Source: Earliella scabrosa
Taxonomy: Eukaryota > Basidiomycota > Agaricomycetes > Polyporales > Polyporaceae
Reading direction: 5' to 3'
DNA length: 64,000 bases
Assembly: GCA_022605405.1 (NCBI GenBank)
Contig: JABYQQ010000008.1
Span: 1,240,001 to 1,304,000, forward strand
A program made the translations under genes and the position numbers. The notes under the pieces were generated by a model, which was not told the DNA's origin, searched no databases, and saw nothing but the letters and a program-made list of their open reading frames with translations. How positions within the stretch are numbered: position 1 is the stretch's first letter; every line of letters begins with the position of its first letter. This document shows positions 1 through 11,903 of the stretch, piece after piece.

Positions 1-1664
1 TCGGAACTTGTGAGTGAACGTCCGTCTTGAACGCGCACCCCTCTTGACATAAGACTTCCTCTACTCAGTCAGCTGCAATCGTACTTGAAGGTTGCTGGTG
101 CTGGTGAGTCTGGCTTTGTTACTGTCCATCGACAGCCACAGGTGACTGACACGGTCCTTCCATATCAGGTATCTACCTTTACGAGTATGCCATCACGTTC
201 AGACGTGAGGTGGAAATCTTCTGGAATCGCAAGGTTACTGTGGCTTCAGTCCTATTCGTTGCCAATCGGTATCTCCCTATGATCGTTATCTCCTTGGGCC
301 TTCCAAACGACGTTCCCGTTGAGGTGAGCCTCGACAATGCCTCTACGTCAATTTCAACTATTGTAGACTCCGATTCTCATGATGGGTTTGGATCGATCCC
401 AGCAGTAAGGCAGATGTTCATCCCCTCTCACCCCCGAGTCGTACTGACGTGCACTTACATAGCTGCGCAGGTTTGACTTACACGAGCTGTATCTTGGAAC
501 TGCTTCAGCTCCTACCTTGGGCTGGTACGCACGTCGTTGCTACTTCGTGCGATGCGTACTCACTATATCGAATCCCGATGCAGTATTCTCTGCCCTCAGA
601 GCATACGTTCTCAGCTCTCGGGCATGGCCTATAGCACTAGCTGTCTTCCTCTTGTCCATCTGTCCGTTGATCATCAACTATGTGAGTTCGTCCGCCTTAT
701 GGAGAACTCGTACTCAATCAACGGTAACAGGTGCGGGTTGGTAACTCCGTTTTCCGGCATGATGGGATACAGTGCGGCCCAAGCTCGACTCTCCCGGATG
801 TCATTGAACGCATGTGAGTGATGTCATCCTTCCCTCCGACGACGATCGATTGAAATTTGCTGTGCCAAGCTGTATAGTTCACGTTATTCAAGACTCGTCA
901 CTCAACTAAATCGCTGACAGTCTATCTGACAGTTAGTATCGTCGCGCCATCAACCATTGTCGTATCGGACATTCTCGTGCTCTGGATCACATGGAAGGGC
1001 ACATACAAAATGAGCAGAGAGCTCAGGGCTCTCGGTCATAATGTCTCATTGTCCGACGTTCTCTTCCGAGACGGTGCGTATATCCCAAGTTCCCGCTCAA
1101 CTTCTGCTGCATGGCTCATTCCCATGGCACGATTATCAGGTATACTATGCTTCGTGTGCGTTGTCATCATAACATCTGACGTGATTGGCACTGACTGCGA
1201 GGTAGCGTCATAGTGACCGTAAATTCCCTCCATCTAGCTCTTTCCTTGCTATCGGTGAGTGCACTCGCTCGAGGCTGTCGATCCATTGCTCACCGTATCC
1301 TCAGATCACGACCGATCGTACGTTCGCGAGGTCGAGTACCGTCAAGAACGTGACAACTCCGTGGGTCAATCACTGAACACGACGAACTCGTAGCGCATCC
1401 ACTCACGCTCGCGACAGCGTTATTGATATCGTCATCTCGAGGTTTCTCATGAACCTCCAGGAGGCCAACAGCAACATGGCGCGTCAGAAGGCGCTCTCCT
1501 CCATCGCCACTCTAGATTTCGACAGATTCATCGGTCCACTGGCAATCGGGACGTCCCTCCCCGCGCCCAGCTTCTACATCAACAGTGACGACCAAGATAC
1601 CCTAGAGGCTAGGGAAGAAGATGATCAAGCAGAGGAGGTTGCCGTTGCGTATCACATTGCCTAG
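1..1664 (+). CDS. DUF6533 domain multi-pass membrane protein, 5' end outside window
   Basis: This is a basidiomycete DUF6533 family membrane protein of unknown function. The diagnostic N-terminal segment is read near 173-290 (LYEYAITF, then REVEIFWNRK and FVANRYLPM), which is the usual DUF6533 block around the first two membrane helices. Further hydrophobic exons follow: one near 525-690 contains FSALRAYVLSSRAWP and a helix ending in LIINYV, and one near 950-1075 contains VSDILVLWITWKGTYK and ends in LLFRDG-type sequence. The last exon ends NSDDQ...VAYHIA at 1664 with an acidic cytoplasmic tail. A GTGAGT donor at position 10 and an acceptor near 68 suggest the window opens at the end of an earlier exon, so the start codon is not visible. 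At least six small introns are needed to keep frame. Family members usually have seven helices. Function and ligand are unknown. Confidence 0.82.
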
Positions 1665-3165
1665 TCAATCTCCGATGTATGCTCCCGTTCCGTCTACCAT
1701 CTTCCATGTTGTTGTTGAAAGGCCATACACAGTCCAGCGCGACATGCGTGCGCGCTCAAGCCTCAGGAACTGTACCACAGAGAAGAAGTCATCCAGCTGA
1801 TAATCTGAGAAGACGATGCCGGTCGCTGTATGTCGGTCACGGAATGTCTACAGAGGACCGCATGGACCATTCCCGATACGCCCTATCGTGCTGTCGCGTG
1901 TCGTCATGAGTAGGGGCGGGTATACAAATGTACGTGATCCGTCAACTATGTACCGCGCTCTCTCTCCGACGCTCGTCCACCAGGTACGCCTTCCGTTACG
2001 GGCCTGCCATCCACCTTATCGCGAAGACCTCCTAATCATGTTATATCAATGAACCAGCACGCGTTAGCAAGTCGACCCTGGAATGCGCTCTATATCGGTG
2101 CATACCTGGTTTCGTCGCAGAGTGCTACTGGACCTGGTCACTGACGACCCACGATCATTTTTGTAGGCCGTCGTCTAGACTGGGCGGTCAGCGCAAGCGC
2201 CCCCATTTGCTTCCGCGCGCACAACGCCAAGAGCACCACCGAAGCATATTCACATAGACTTCCTCCACCGAGCTTAGGGACGTTCCAGAGTCCGAGACTG
2301 GGTTGCTATTCAGCGTCTGCAGACGTCGGAAACATTGGCCCGTGTGGGTGGGTTGCGACGTTGTAGAAGGTGCGCTCTCAGCTACACCGGACGACCGCTT
2401 GTAGTAGCCACTGAAGCATTCAGTAAAGCAGCAGTTATAACTTCTCGACCTCTTTTCGCCTGTCAAGCACGTAAGGCGCTAGAATGGCGAATCATCCTCA
2501 ATAGGTAAGCCAACGTATGCGCTCTGTGGCAACCATCTTCAAGGTCAATGCTATCAAGGGCTTCGGAAACACTCAACAATCTGCAATCTCTCCGGAACGT
2601 GGCAAGGCTCGTATATGATCACCCGATTAAGGGAAGCAGGAACCAAGGAGCAAAGATCTCCCACCGCGCCCCGCCCACTCGGTGAATCCTCTCCTACGAG
2701 CGCCACAACGCCCACGCCGAAAGGGTGGACTATGCAGCCCAATCAGGCGTCTTAGTCAAATTCGCCATTTCGACGGAGGCCTGCTAACGGCTGACCATGT
2801 GGAGACCTGCGTTTGTGCGCATGAGCGGCAGGATGGCGCAATCGCGCTACCCGAGATCCGGGTGTCCCAATAGGTAATGATTCTATTCCATTCCGCCGTT
2901 TGCTCCTTCCCACTGACAGGTTTCAGAGCCCGAGGCCAGATTCCATTGCGTGCCGTGATCTCGCACGACCCCACGGTGTTCGAACGGATTGTGCAAGGCG
3001 CCCTCGACATGTCGTACTTCTCTGGACCCTTATCCATGTCGTGCGTGGAAACGAGACGAGCACACCATATATATGACCGCTTAGATTGCGTCACGTCGTG
3101 TCCCCCAGCCCAGCAGTACTCAGTACTCCGCTTCAGCTGCACGCTCCTCGTCTGGAAGACCAACT
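1665..3165. other. Gene-free stretch between DUF6533 gene and OPT transporter
   Basis: Only short open frames without recognisable domains occur here. The 135-codon frame on the minus strand near 2756-3163 overlaps the transporter promoter and has no family signature. A TATA-like run (TATATATG at 3068-3075) lies about 90 bases before the transporter start. I see no RNA gene or mobile element. Confidence 0.5.
3068..3075 (+). promoter_or_regulatory. TATA-like element of the OPT transporter gene
   Basis: An alternating TATATATG run sits about 90 bases upstream of the chosen ATG, a usual distance for a fungal TATA box plus a short leader. Inference from position and sequence only. Confidence 0.4.
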
Positions 3166-6100
3166 ATGGCCCCTCACGACGGCGTCGAACAGCTGCCTCA
3201 GCTCGCGGCTGCACCTCCTTCTCCCGCTGAATCCATTGACGAGAAGGCAGCAGGCCAGGCTCGGGAGAAGCGCCTCAATAGTAGCTCAGCCTCCTCCATC
3301 GACTCCAAGCTGAAGCCGGACGCGCTCGACGATGATGGCGAGGAGACTCTGTTCGTCAACGGCGAGCCGGTGATCAGGTCGGGCCGCGACGTCTCCCGTT
3401 ATCTCATCGACCTTCGGGACGACGGGGATCCTTCCTTGACCTTCCGCTCTCTCTTTATCGGAACTGTCTTTGCCGGACTCGGAGCGGCACTCTGTCAGGT
3501 GCCTTCGTCTTCTATACGTACCGTTATCAGACAAGCTGACACCACATGCTCCCTTCAGATCTATCTATTTAAGCCCGTTCAGATGTCCGTGTCCACAGTA
3601 TTCTTGCTGCTCCTTATCTACACCGTCGGGATTGTTTGGGCGAAGTACCTCCCTCGCGCGGAATGGGTGGAAGGCACGCGATTCGCCCACCTCGCGCCGA
3701 TTCTCCACTTCGTCAATCCTGGAGAGTTCCGTCTCAAAGAGGCACGTTACAGTCGTTCTTCACTCTCACACAGTTCGCTCACGAGCATTGTCAAACAGCA
3801 TGTGATTTCGGCCTTGATTGCTTCTACAGCTGCCTACGGGAGCACCGCTGTCATGAACTTCTCTGTTCAACGCGTGAGTGAAGGCATTATCTCGGCGCAG
3901 ACTCCGTCACTCATGTATGCACTAGCTCTACTACGATACAAACGTTGAAGCTACGACAGCAGTACTTGCAACGTTCTCCACGGCATGCTTCGGGTATGTC
4001 CGTCTGTTCATAACGGCCCCCCACCACCAGCTCAGTATATTGTCAACACAGTTACGGTCTGGTAGGCTTGCTCCGGCCGCTCACCGTGTATCCGAGTGAG
4101 ATGGTATATTGGACTGTGAGTATCCGCTTTGCTCTATACACTGCTGTGATAGTGACTCGACCTCCTCTCAAATACACAGAACCTGCCCACCGTCTCCATC
4201 TTCCAAGGTTCGCTTTCCTCTGATACGAGACACGAGGAGCGCAATCCTAATCGTCTCTATAGCACTCCACTTCGACACGAAGGCGAATGCCAAGCGTCTG
4301 AAGTTCTTCTGGACCGCCTTCTCTGGGATGTTTGTCTGGGAGATCGTTCCCGCGTACATCTTCCCGTTGCTGAACGGTTTCAATATCGTTTGCCTGGCCA
4401 CTCAGAGCAGCCCTACCGGAGCACGCGACGTGATTACCAACCTATTCGGAGGAACGAACGCGAACGAGGGTCTTGGATTTGGTAGTATCTCCCTCGATTG
4501 GCAGTACATCGGCTCGTCGTTCATGAGTTACCCCTTGATCCAGCAAGGTCAGTACTAGTGTTGAGTTCATTTCGATACGAGGGTAGCTGACCACCTCGTT
4601 CATCAGCTAACTCTTGGATCGGCCTCGCAATCTGTTATGTAGCGATCATGGGCATCTATTACTCGGATGCGTGGAATGTGAGTTTCTCGGGGTCGACTAT
4701 GCTAGTAGCATATTTCTGAAACATTACCCCAGTCTAAGAGCTTCCCCATGCTCTCGACGTCGCTCTTCTCGCAGAACGGCACCCGATATGACCAGAAGGC
4801 CGTTTTTGGCACGACCTTCCAGCTCAACGAGACCGCGCTCGAGGTTGTCGGGCTACCTGCCCTCACCGGTACGTGCCGTGGCATGTCAAGTTCATGCTCA
4901 TGGTCTTCTGACGTTGGTGCGCCATAGGATCCAATGCATACGCGAGCTTGACTGCAAACCTGGCAGTATGTGCTACACTCTAGTGACCACTTGTGCTATC
5001 GCGAGCTGACGCGTTACTCGCTGACCTGCTCAGATTGGCGGTCTCATCGCGCATTGCCTCTTCTTCTGGAGCCCATATGTGGTCGATTCATTTAAGCAGG
5101 CCAAGACGAAGACTCAGCCCGATCCGCATTGGCAGGTCAGCTAAGTTGAGATCCATCCAGTGGCATCCAATCGTTCATGCACTTGCAGGTCATCAACAAG
5201 AACTACAAAGAGGTACCGTGGTGGTGGTACATGATACTTCTCGCGCTGTCCTTCTTCGCTGGTACGTCGCGTTTGGTAGATTATGGCACTCAATCAGATC
5301 TCATGCGATGTAAGGTTTGATCGTCGTGCTTAAGGGCCAGACTACACTGCCGTGGTGGTCATACATCATTGCACTCCTCCTCGGCGGTGAGTTGTAGAGT
5401 AAGGCTTCTGCATACGCAGTCCAACTGATGATTCCGTGCAGCGTTTATCACGCCCTTCTCCACACTTCTCTTTGCACGTATGGGAAACGGTATCGCGACG
5501 AACCAGTTGATGAAGATGGTAGCGGGGGCCGTTAACCCAGGAAAGCCCGTCGCCAACCTCTACGTACGTCTGAGGCTCAGGATCTTCCATAGCTCGATCT
5601 CTTGATCTGGCTCTATGCAGTTCTCGATGTGGAGTCATGATGTTGTGTCAACTTCGATTGGTCTGGCCTCAGATCTGAAGATTGGCCAATATCTGAAGAT
5701 TCCGCCTCGCGTCATGTTCCTGACGCAGATCTGGGGTACTTTGCTCGGTGAGTTTCGTCCCACTCTCTAGGTTCAATCAGTACTGACCTGCGGAACAGGC
5801 GCATTGGTCAATTATGGTACGTGAAGCGACCCAGATGCAGCCGTGAAACCATACCAAATCCCATCCAGTTGTCATGATCTCTGTCGTTGATGCACAGCGG
5901 GATATCCTGCTTCGGCCGAGAGGTACAAATGTCTGGAGGTTCGCGTATTCTTCCATACCTGCCTTGTGCTGTACTGATTGTACTCGTAGTGGGCAAGCCG
6001 TCCAAAGCTTGAACAGTTCTGCCATAACATGGTCACTGGCAAAGCAACTTTACGGCCCTCACGGCCCTTACATCTGGATTCCTCTCGGTCTCGTCTTTGG

Positions 6101-6543
6101 AATGGTCCCGACAGCCATCCAGTGGGCTATCGCAAAGGTTCGTCTTCCATCTCGACTTCCTGCACCGTTATAAACCCTCGCTCACTGTCTCCGGGATGCA
6201 GAGGTGGCCCGTCATTGCAGGCATCCGCGTCGACTCCGTCATCCTCCCGATCATCTACATGTACTCGGCCTGGATGTCCGTGGGCACGAACTCCCAGATC
6301 TGGTCGTGCATCATCGTCGGTCTCGTATCCCAGCTCTGGCTGCGCCGGTACCACCCCGGGTGGTTCAAGAAGTACAACTACATTCTCGGAGGAGCCCTCG
6401 ATGGTGGAGCACAAGTCATGATCTTCCTGCTCTCATTCGCCGTTTATGGCGCATCCGGTGTCCCGCGACCGTTCCCCGTCTGGGCAGGAAATCCTGCGAA
6501 AGGCAATGTTGACTACTGCAATGGTAACGGCGCGCTCGACTGA
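3166..6543 (+). CDS. OPT-family oligopeptide transporter
   Basis: A proton-coupled oligopeptide transporter of the plasma membrane, importing small peptides. The first ATG after the TATA-like run opens an about 90-residue polar N-terminus, then DDGDPSLTFRSLFIG starts the membrane part. Family signatures read in order are a YLFKPVQMSVST helix, ALHFDTKANAKRLKFFW, the NGFN and GLGFGSISLDWQYIGSS segment, SNAYASLTANLA, KEVPWWWYMILLALSF, ARMGNGIATNQLMKM, FSMWSHDVVSTSIGLASDLKIGQYLKIPPR (read as two adjoining blocks), QIWGTLLGALVNY, and the C-terminal block with KKYNYILGGALDGGAQ. These match the small oligopeptide transporter (OPT) family closely. The gene has about 14 short introns, all with plausible GT-AG ends, and about 780 residues, the usual family length. 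No defect was seen. It is a single copy in this window and no neighbour suggests a peptide pathway. Confidence 0.93.
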
Positions 6544-7923
6544 GGGGCTTAGGAAGTTGAGTTCATGTCGTACGATCTGCCTGTCTCTGCTGTTACGATA
6601 CGAATGTCATGACCCGTAGAGTCTGAAGTTCCGATGTTGCCACTAGGAGACACCGATCCCTTAGCAGCTGGTTCACGTTCATTTTGGCGCACGATACTGT
6701 CCTTAAGTGCGCTACTAGACCTGGCAGGTTATACCACGGCGCACGTTACAGACAGATCTGGTTGAGAGAATGCGGCTCAATGTCAAGCGTGAGGACGATG
6801 ACCCTCAGCCTGAGCGCGAAGGCCGGCAGGTGGAAGTGCCCGGACGCGCAATCCAGACGAACGGCGGTTGGAGCAGTACAATCACATGGCCCGCTCCTCT
6901 GCCAGGTCCTGCTGTCGTTTACCATATAGGCGTGTGGTTGCCCGACTCGGGGGCTTTTGAGAGCTGGTGGCGACTCCGCGCCGCGCGGAGTGTAAAATGA
7001 GTGATACCTCCGAGTCAAAGACTGCCACATCGTTTGCGGGGCCCCCTCAGTTGCACGTCGCTCACTGTCTATTCCGAGGGACGAGGAACTAGAGGCTGGC
7101 AAGCGAGCCTATGCCAGCGGGCGTTACCGATAAAACAAGAGCGACGGTGGATCACGAGACTGGCACTGGCAATGCTTGAATGCCCCGGGATACTGTTATT
7201 GTTGCCGGTCGGAGTTACCTCGCGAACAGCGGTATCCACTATAGACAAAGGCGCATACTGCACCATGCAATAGGCGGTCTACTAAGTACAGGCGGACTGA
7301 CAGGCAAAAACCGGTCAGCAGGCAGTCAATGGCCGTGTGCCAGGTTAACTTGGCGAAATCTGTGGCACCCCTATAACCCGCCTATCGCCCGCGGTGCCCG
7401 GAGTGTTCGTCAAAGGCCTCCATCCAGTTACCCTAGGAGCTGCGGCTAAGCCTCCAGCCCTTGCCCGAGGGCAGCCTCCTGCCAACCACTGGGGATTCGC
7501 TTGTCCGCCCGCGGGCCGCCGGTTAGCACACTTGCGGCATTGTCTTCAGGCATATCAGATTACCCGCCGGACCATTGATACCACCAGCTAAGCATTCGCG
7601 CCTGTGCTGGTAAGTAATACAATCCGGGGCTGCGGGCCAGTGGCCACAGTGGCCCACCCCAAGCTTGAACTTGTGGCTGTGACTTCTGCGTAGCCTGAGT
7701 GACACCGGCCCGGGGACAGGGCGTCTAATCCCCTCAGCTGCGTATCTGAGTCTAACCACCAGGCCCAAGACTCACAAAAATACACCACAGCCGTAGCATC
7801 AGTGTCTCCAGATGTGTGAAATATAAGTTTGGGCCTAGGTACTACCATAGTACACGAAAGGCGACTCGTTGAGCGACGTATTCTTTCGTACCCACTTGCC
7901 TAATGGGGATATCTAGCCGATCA

Positions 7924-7940
7924 GTCACGCCGAGCGTGAC
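7924..7940. promoter_or_regulatory. Inverted repeat GTCACGC-N3-GCGTGAC upstream of kinase 1
   Basis: Two perfect 7-base arms are separated by CGA, about 300 bases before the kinase 1 start. The same 7-mers, in the opposite arm order, occur upstream of kinases 4 and 5. It may be a dimeric transcription factor site (TGAC half sites resemble bZIP targets); this role is inference. Confidence 0.4.
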
Positions 7941-8186
7941 TTGCAATCCCGTGTTGAACGCTTGCACCGTCCTCGCACGTACCACCACCTCCCCCCGCCA
8001 CAGCGAACAAAGGCTTTGTTTTCCGAGCAATTGTTTAACACTCTGAGCAATAGCGGTGCGTGGCCTAGTCTGTGACCCTTATTACCTCCGAATCTAAGCC
8101 CCGGCCACCTTCCGCAGACGTGCATTTACCGCTTGTTCCCCCAAACAGACGTTCTCACGGTTGAGTTTGTCCAGACAAACCAGACA

Positions 8187-8193
8187 TATAAAA
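8187..8193 (+). promoter_or_regulatory. TATA box of FunK1 kinase 1
   Basis: TATAAAA lies 46-52 bases before the ATG at 8239, giving a very short expected leader. This supports the chosen start. Confidence 0.5.
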
Positions 8194-8238
8194 CACGCCT
8201 TTCCCTCTCTTCCTTCGTGAGTATCATACTCCCGAACC

Positions 8239-11074
8239 ATGCACGCTCCCATCTCCTTCTCCGCTCCTAATATCAGCCTACAGGCATCTCCCTTCAGGGC
8301 TACCCAGTCTAGTTGGGATAAGCATCGCACCGACGCACCTCCTGCCCCACAACGACGCGACGAAGCTGCCGAGAGCAACGCCAACATGGGGGTTCACATG
8401 CACTCTAAAGACTTCATCAAAACTTTCTTCGACCTACCGCCTCTCCACGCAAGTGACAGGCCAGTGCCGATGGGTCCTTCCTTCATCCGGAGGATCAAGG
8501 CAGCCGTCAAAGCGAACTGCGAGCGCCGGATTGCAGAGGCATGGGTGAGTGGTTAGGATCGAGTCACTCACCACCCGTGCTCAACCCACCACCACAGGCG
8601 GAATGGTTGAGCCAGACGGATTCGAAGTGTCCTTGCCCGGGCTTTCGACTCGCTCTCTCGCAGGACCGATGGGATGCAGGGGATGCCAATCGTCTCAAAG
8701 TCGACGGCGGTCTCTTTTACGAAGGCTCCGTGCCCACCGACGGCCGCCCCCACTGGGACATCCAGCAAGGTCTCGTCGAGTTCAAGTCTGGCAAGATCAA
8801 GAAGGACGCCTACGACGACGTGAAGGAGGGTGACGCAGATGAGAAGTTCTGCGTCGGTGTCCGCGGCCAGATGACCGAGTATGTCGGTTACGCCTTTGCA
8901 AACCAGCACCGCACCGTCATGTACTTCTTCCTCGTCAACGGCCCCCGTGTACGGGTGACACGCTGGGATCGATCGGGCACGATCTTTACCGAAGCTATCG
9001 ACTACACCAAGGACCCCGCCACCCTCCGCGACATCATGTGGGGCTTCTCGCGTCTGACACCCGAGGAGCGGGGCGAGGACGAAACCGCCGAGGCCCTCAA
9101 CCCGTCTAGCACGGACTACAAGAAGATGGACCAAGTAGCCGCCCCTAACGAGGATGATGTGTCAGAAGTTGAGGGCACCATCGTCACCGAAGACGGCGAG
9201 TTCGTCTGCAAGTTCGTCCGGACGCTGTTTGCAGATTCCATCAAGGATGGCGCTCCCCGCTATCGACTCTACATTCCGACAGCGGCCAACAAGCGCCGCG
9301 CGTTCTTGGTTGGACGGCCAATCGTCGTTGCACCAGGGATGTGCGGACGTGGAACCCGCGGCTTCGTCGCGTGGGACAAGACCGGGGAGCGATTCGTGTT
9401 CCTGAAGGATGCGTGGCGCCCCTTCTACGAGAACGTTGAGACGGAAGGTCAGGTCCTGCGCAAGCTCGCGGCTGCCAAGGTGGCCAACGTCCCCACCTAC
9501 GTTTGCGATGGGGAACTCAAGCATAACACCCTGACACCCAACTTCGCTGAGAAGGTTGCAAGCGCCAAGGCGGACGAAGCAGAAGAAGCGATGAATGTTG
9601 ACCCGGATCGCCCGAAAACTCCTGAGCGCCGTTACAGCAAACGCCTTCGGAGCGGGAAGCTCGTCTCTGCCCAGGGTCCGTCCCCAAACCACCTCATCAA
9701 CCGAGGCCGGCACATCATGCGTCGACTCCGCCATTATCGTCTCGTCATGGAGGAAGTGTGCATGCCGCTCACCGAGTTCAAAGACGGAAGACAGCTTGTA
9801 TCTGTGCTCCGGGACTGTGTCCAAGGTACGTGCTGTTCGCCATGACCTGTGACGCGCACGTTTTCACCAAGAAACTCCAGCACACGCCGACGCAGTGAAC
9901 AAGGCCGGGGTTCACCATCGGGATATCAGTGCCGGGAACGTCCTCATTGCTCCTACCGTCGAGGTCTGTGAGGACGGGAAGCGACGGGTCGTATGGAGAG
10001 GTATCCTCGCTGATTGGGAGCTATCTAAGCCAACGGACCCCGAAGGAACGGATCCATCTGCTCGCCAGCCTCGACGTACAGTACGTGGTCATACCCATCC
10101 CATCTTCTTTCGCGCTGACGTTCACCGCTTCACAGGGTACCTGGCAGTTCACTTCCGCATGGCTACTAGATAATCCCTCTGCTGCTGTCATCACCGCGGA
10201 CGAATTGGAGTCGATCTTCTGGATTGCACTCTACATGAGCCTGCGCTTTCTCCGCCATACCTGCTTGAACGTGGCGACCGCCATGTTTGACCTCTTCGAC
10301 CAGTATGATTTCATCGACACTGAGTATCGATGCGGTCCCCTCCGTCGCGTGGCAGTGTCTACCGGTATGCTTCCCCCCGTGGGCGGCAAGCCATACGAGT
10401 TCCTTGACGACGACAACGAGACCGATCATCCCATCAACGGCGTCATCGGCGTCATGCTGACGTGGTTCCATGCCCGCTACGCCAAGCTTACAGCACCCCC
10501 AGACAAGAACGCGATCCTGCGATGGGGCACTAGAAAGTGTGGCACTGGTAAGAGCAAGAAGAAAGTCAAGGTCACGCCAGAGCAGGACGAGCTGGCGCAG
10601 AACCTCGACGATCACACTGCACTCCTCGAGTTGCTCGACGACCTTCTGACGCTCGAGTGGCCGACGAACGACAAACTCGGAGATCTCCTGAAGGACCCTT
10701 CCAAAGCGCACGTCAAACAAGTGAAGCGCGAACCGGCTCCGGTCAAGGAAGAGGCTCCGATCGAGGAAGAGGCGGCAGCTACCCCATCTTCCGATAGCGA
10801 CAGCTCGGACAGCGACTCGGACGACGACCGTGTCCAGCCGACGAAACCGAAGGCCAAACGGTCGCGGACCCGCAAGAACACCAAGCACCCCAAGAAGCCG
10901 AAGACACCGTTAGGAGCTTTGCCCGAAGAAGACGAGGACTCGGAGCTGCCACAGCTACTCGTCCCGGTACCAAAACCCACAGCCCGGATGCGCGGAGGTC
11001 GAACCACCCGCGCGCACGGCAGACGAGGTACGATGCCCGGGACACGAGGCGGCGGCTTCAACGGGACTCGATAA
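8239..11074 (+). CDS. FunK1 fungal-type protein kinase, copy 1 (intact)
   Basis: A fungal-type protein kinase of the FunK1 family (Pfam Pkinase_fungal), 890 residues from four exons (8239-8544, 8598-9825, 9881-10080, 10136-11074), whose joins total a whole number of codons. The N-terminal region has CPGFRLALSQDRW, VDGG, DGRPHW and VEFK. The kinase core shows GRGTRG as glycine loop, the lysine of FLKDAW, a helix-C-like ETEGQVLRKL, HRDISAGN at 524-531, ADWELSK in the DFG position at 555-561, and GTWQF from 579. DWE in place of DFG is seen in all six local copies. The tail is acidic (SDSDSSDSDSDDD), then basic, and ends with RGG-like repeats, suggesting nuclear or RNA-linked localisation (inference). 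The N-terminus shares AESNA-x-MG with kinase 5. All key residues are present, so it is probably active. Substrates of FunK1 kinases are unknown. Confidence 0.93.
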
Positions 11075-11903
11075 TGTCGCCCCGCATACCATCCTTTCTC
11101 GTCTGGCACATAAATTATTATGTATTCTTGTATTAGTAGACGTAAGGCTTCCTCCAAGTACTGTACAGATCGTGATCGAAGTTCTCTGGTTGTTCTGTTC
11201 CTCAATTACTTCCATTTCACTTCAAGAGAGTCCTGAGGTAACCTCATGCATTGTCATGGGCCGAGCTCGAGGACCATTGACGATGGTGATTTGGCGCGAT
11301 TGTCAATAGCGCACGCGGCTTATCTTTCGGCAAATAGGATGCTCGTACTAGTACTCACATGCTGAGGCCGACCTGGACCGGCTACGAGCCGTCTTCCCAA
11401 GACTCCTCAAGTTCGCGCGCACTGCACTGCACGTAGGGATACATATTAAAGGATCGCTTACCCCAACTGGTTGCAAGTTGGTACCACACTGCAACGACTT
11501 TGGGAAGCGCGATTCCATGTACACCCAATCATGTGCGCATGCTATTGTGGTAATGGACAGATAGTGCATAACAGAGGAGGAACAGAGACTATCACTACAT
11601 CAGTAACGCGTTACAACAGTTGCAATTAGACGATAAACAGAAAGAGGCCGGCGAGAGGAGGTAGTAACGGAGAGCAGTGGCAACGGGCACGAGAACATGC
11701 AGCGCGAACAGCGGTCGGATCCTGATCCTGAAGGAGGGAGGGGTATGTATGTATGCAGCAGAACCGAGTGGAGAAAAGGTGAAACGAGGTACAGTACGAA
11801 GCAGCCATGTCAGCTCGTGGCGAAGGCATTCAAGTCTTGGCTAGTGTCATGGGCGGGGTCGTCTAGGCCGATCACGAAACGCAACGGTCCAGTTCGGGGC
11901 GAA
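11075..11903. other. Intergenic stretch between convergent kinase 1 and DUF6699 gene
   Basis: This holds the 3' regions of two convergent genes. AATAAA-like AT-rich runs follow kinase 1 near 11110-11130. No coding signature was found. Confidence 0.5.

Larger units (their letters stand above)
6544..8238. other. Gene-free stretch before FunK1 kinase 1
   Basis: About 1.7 kb with only short, unrecognised frames on both strands. The right end is the kinase 1 promoter, with an inverted repeat at 7924-7940 and a TATA box at 8187. The middle could be decayed repeat sequence, but nothing in it is recognisable. Confidence 0.45.

Noticed and set aside
2756..3163. Minus-strand frame of 135 codons before the OPT gene
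   Set aside because: No domain, no intron-exon support, overlaps the transporter promoter.
10166..10888. Minus-strand frame of 240 codons
   Set aside because: Lies opposite exon 4 of kinase 1, with no start context or domain.
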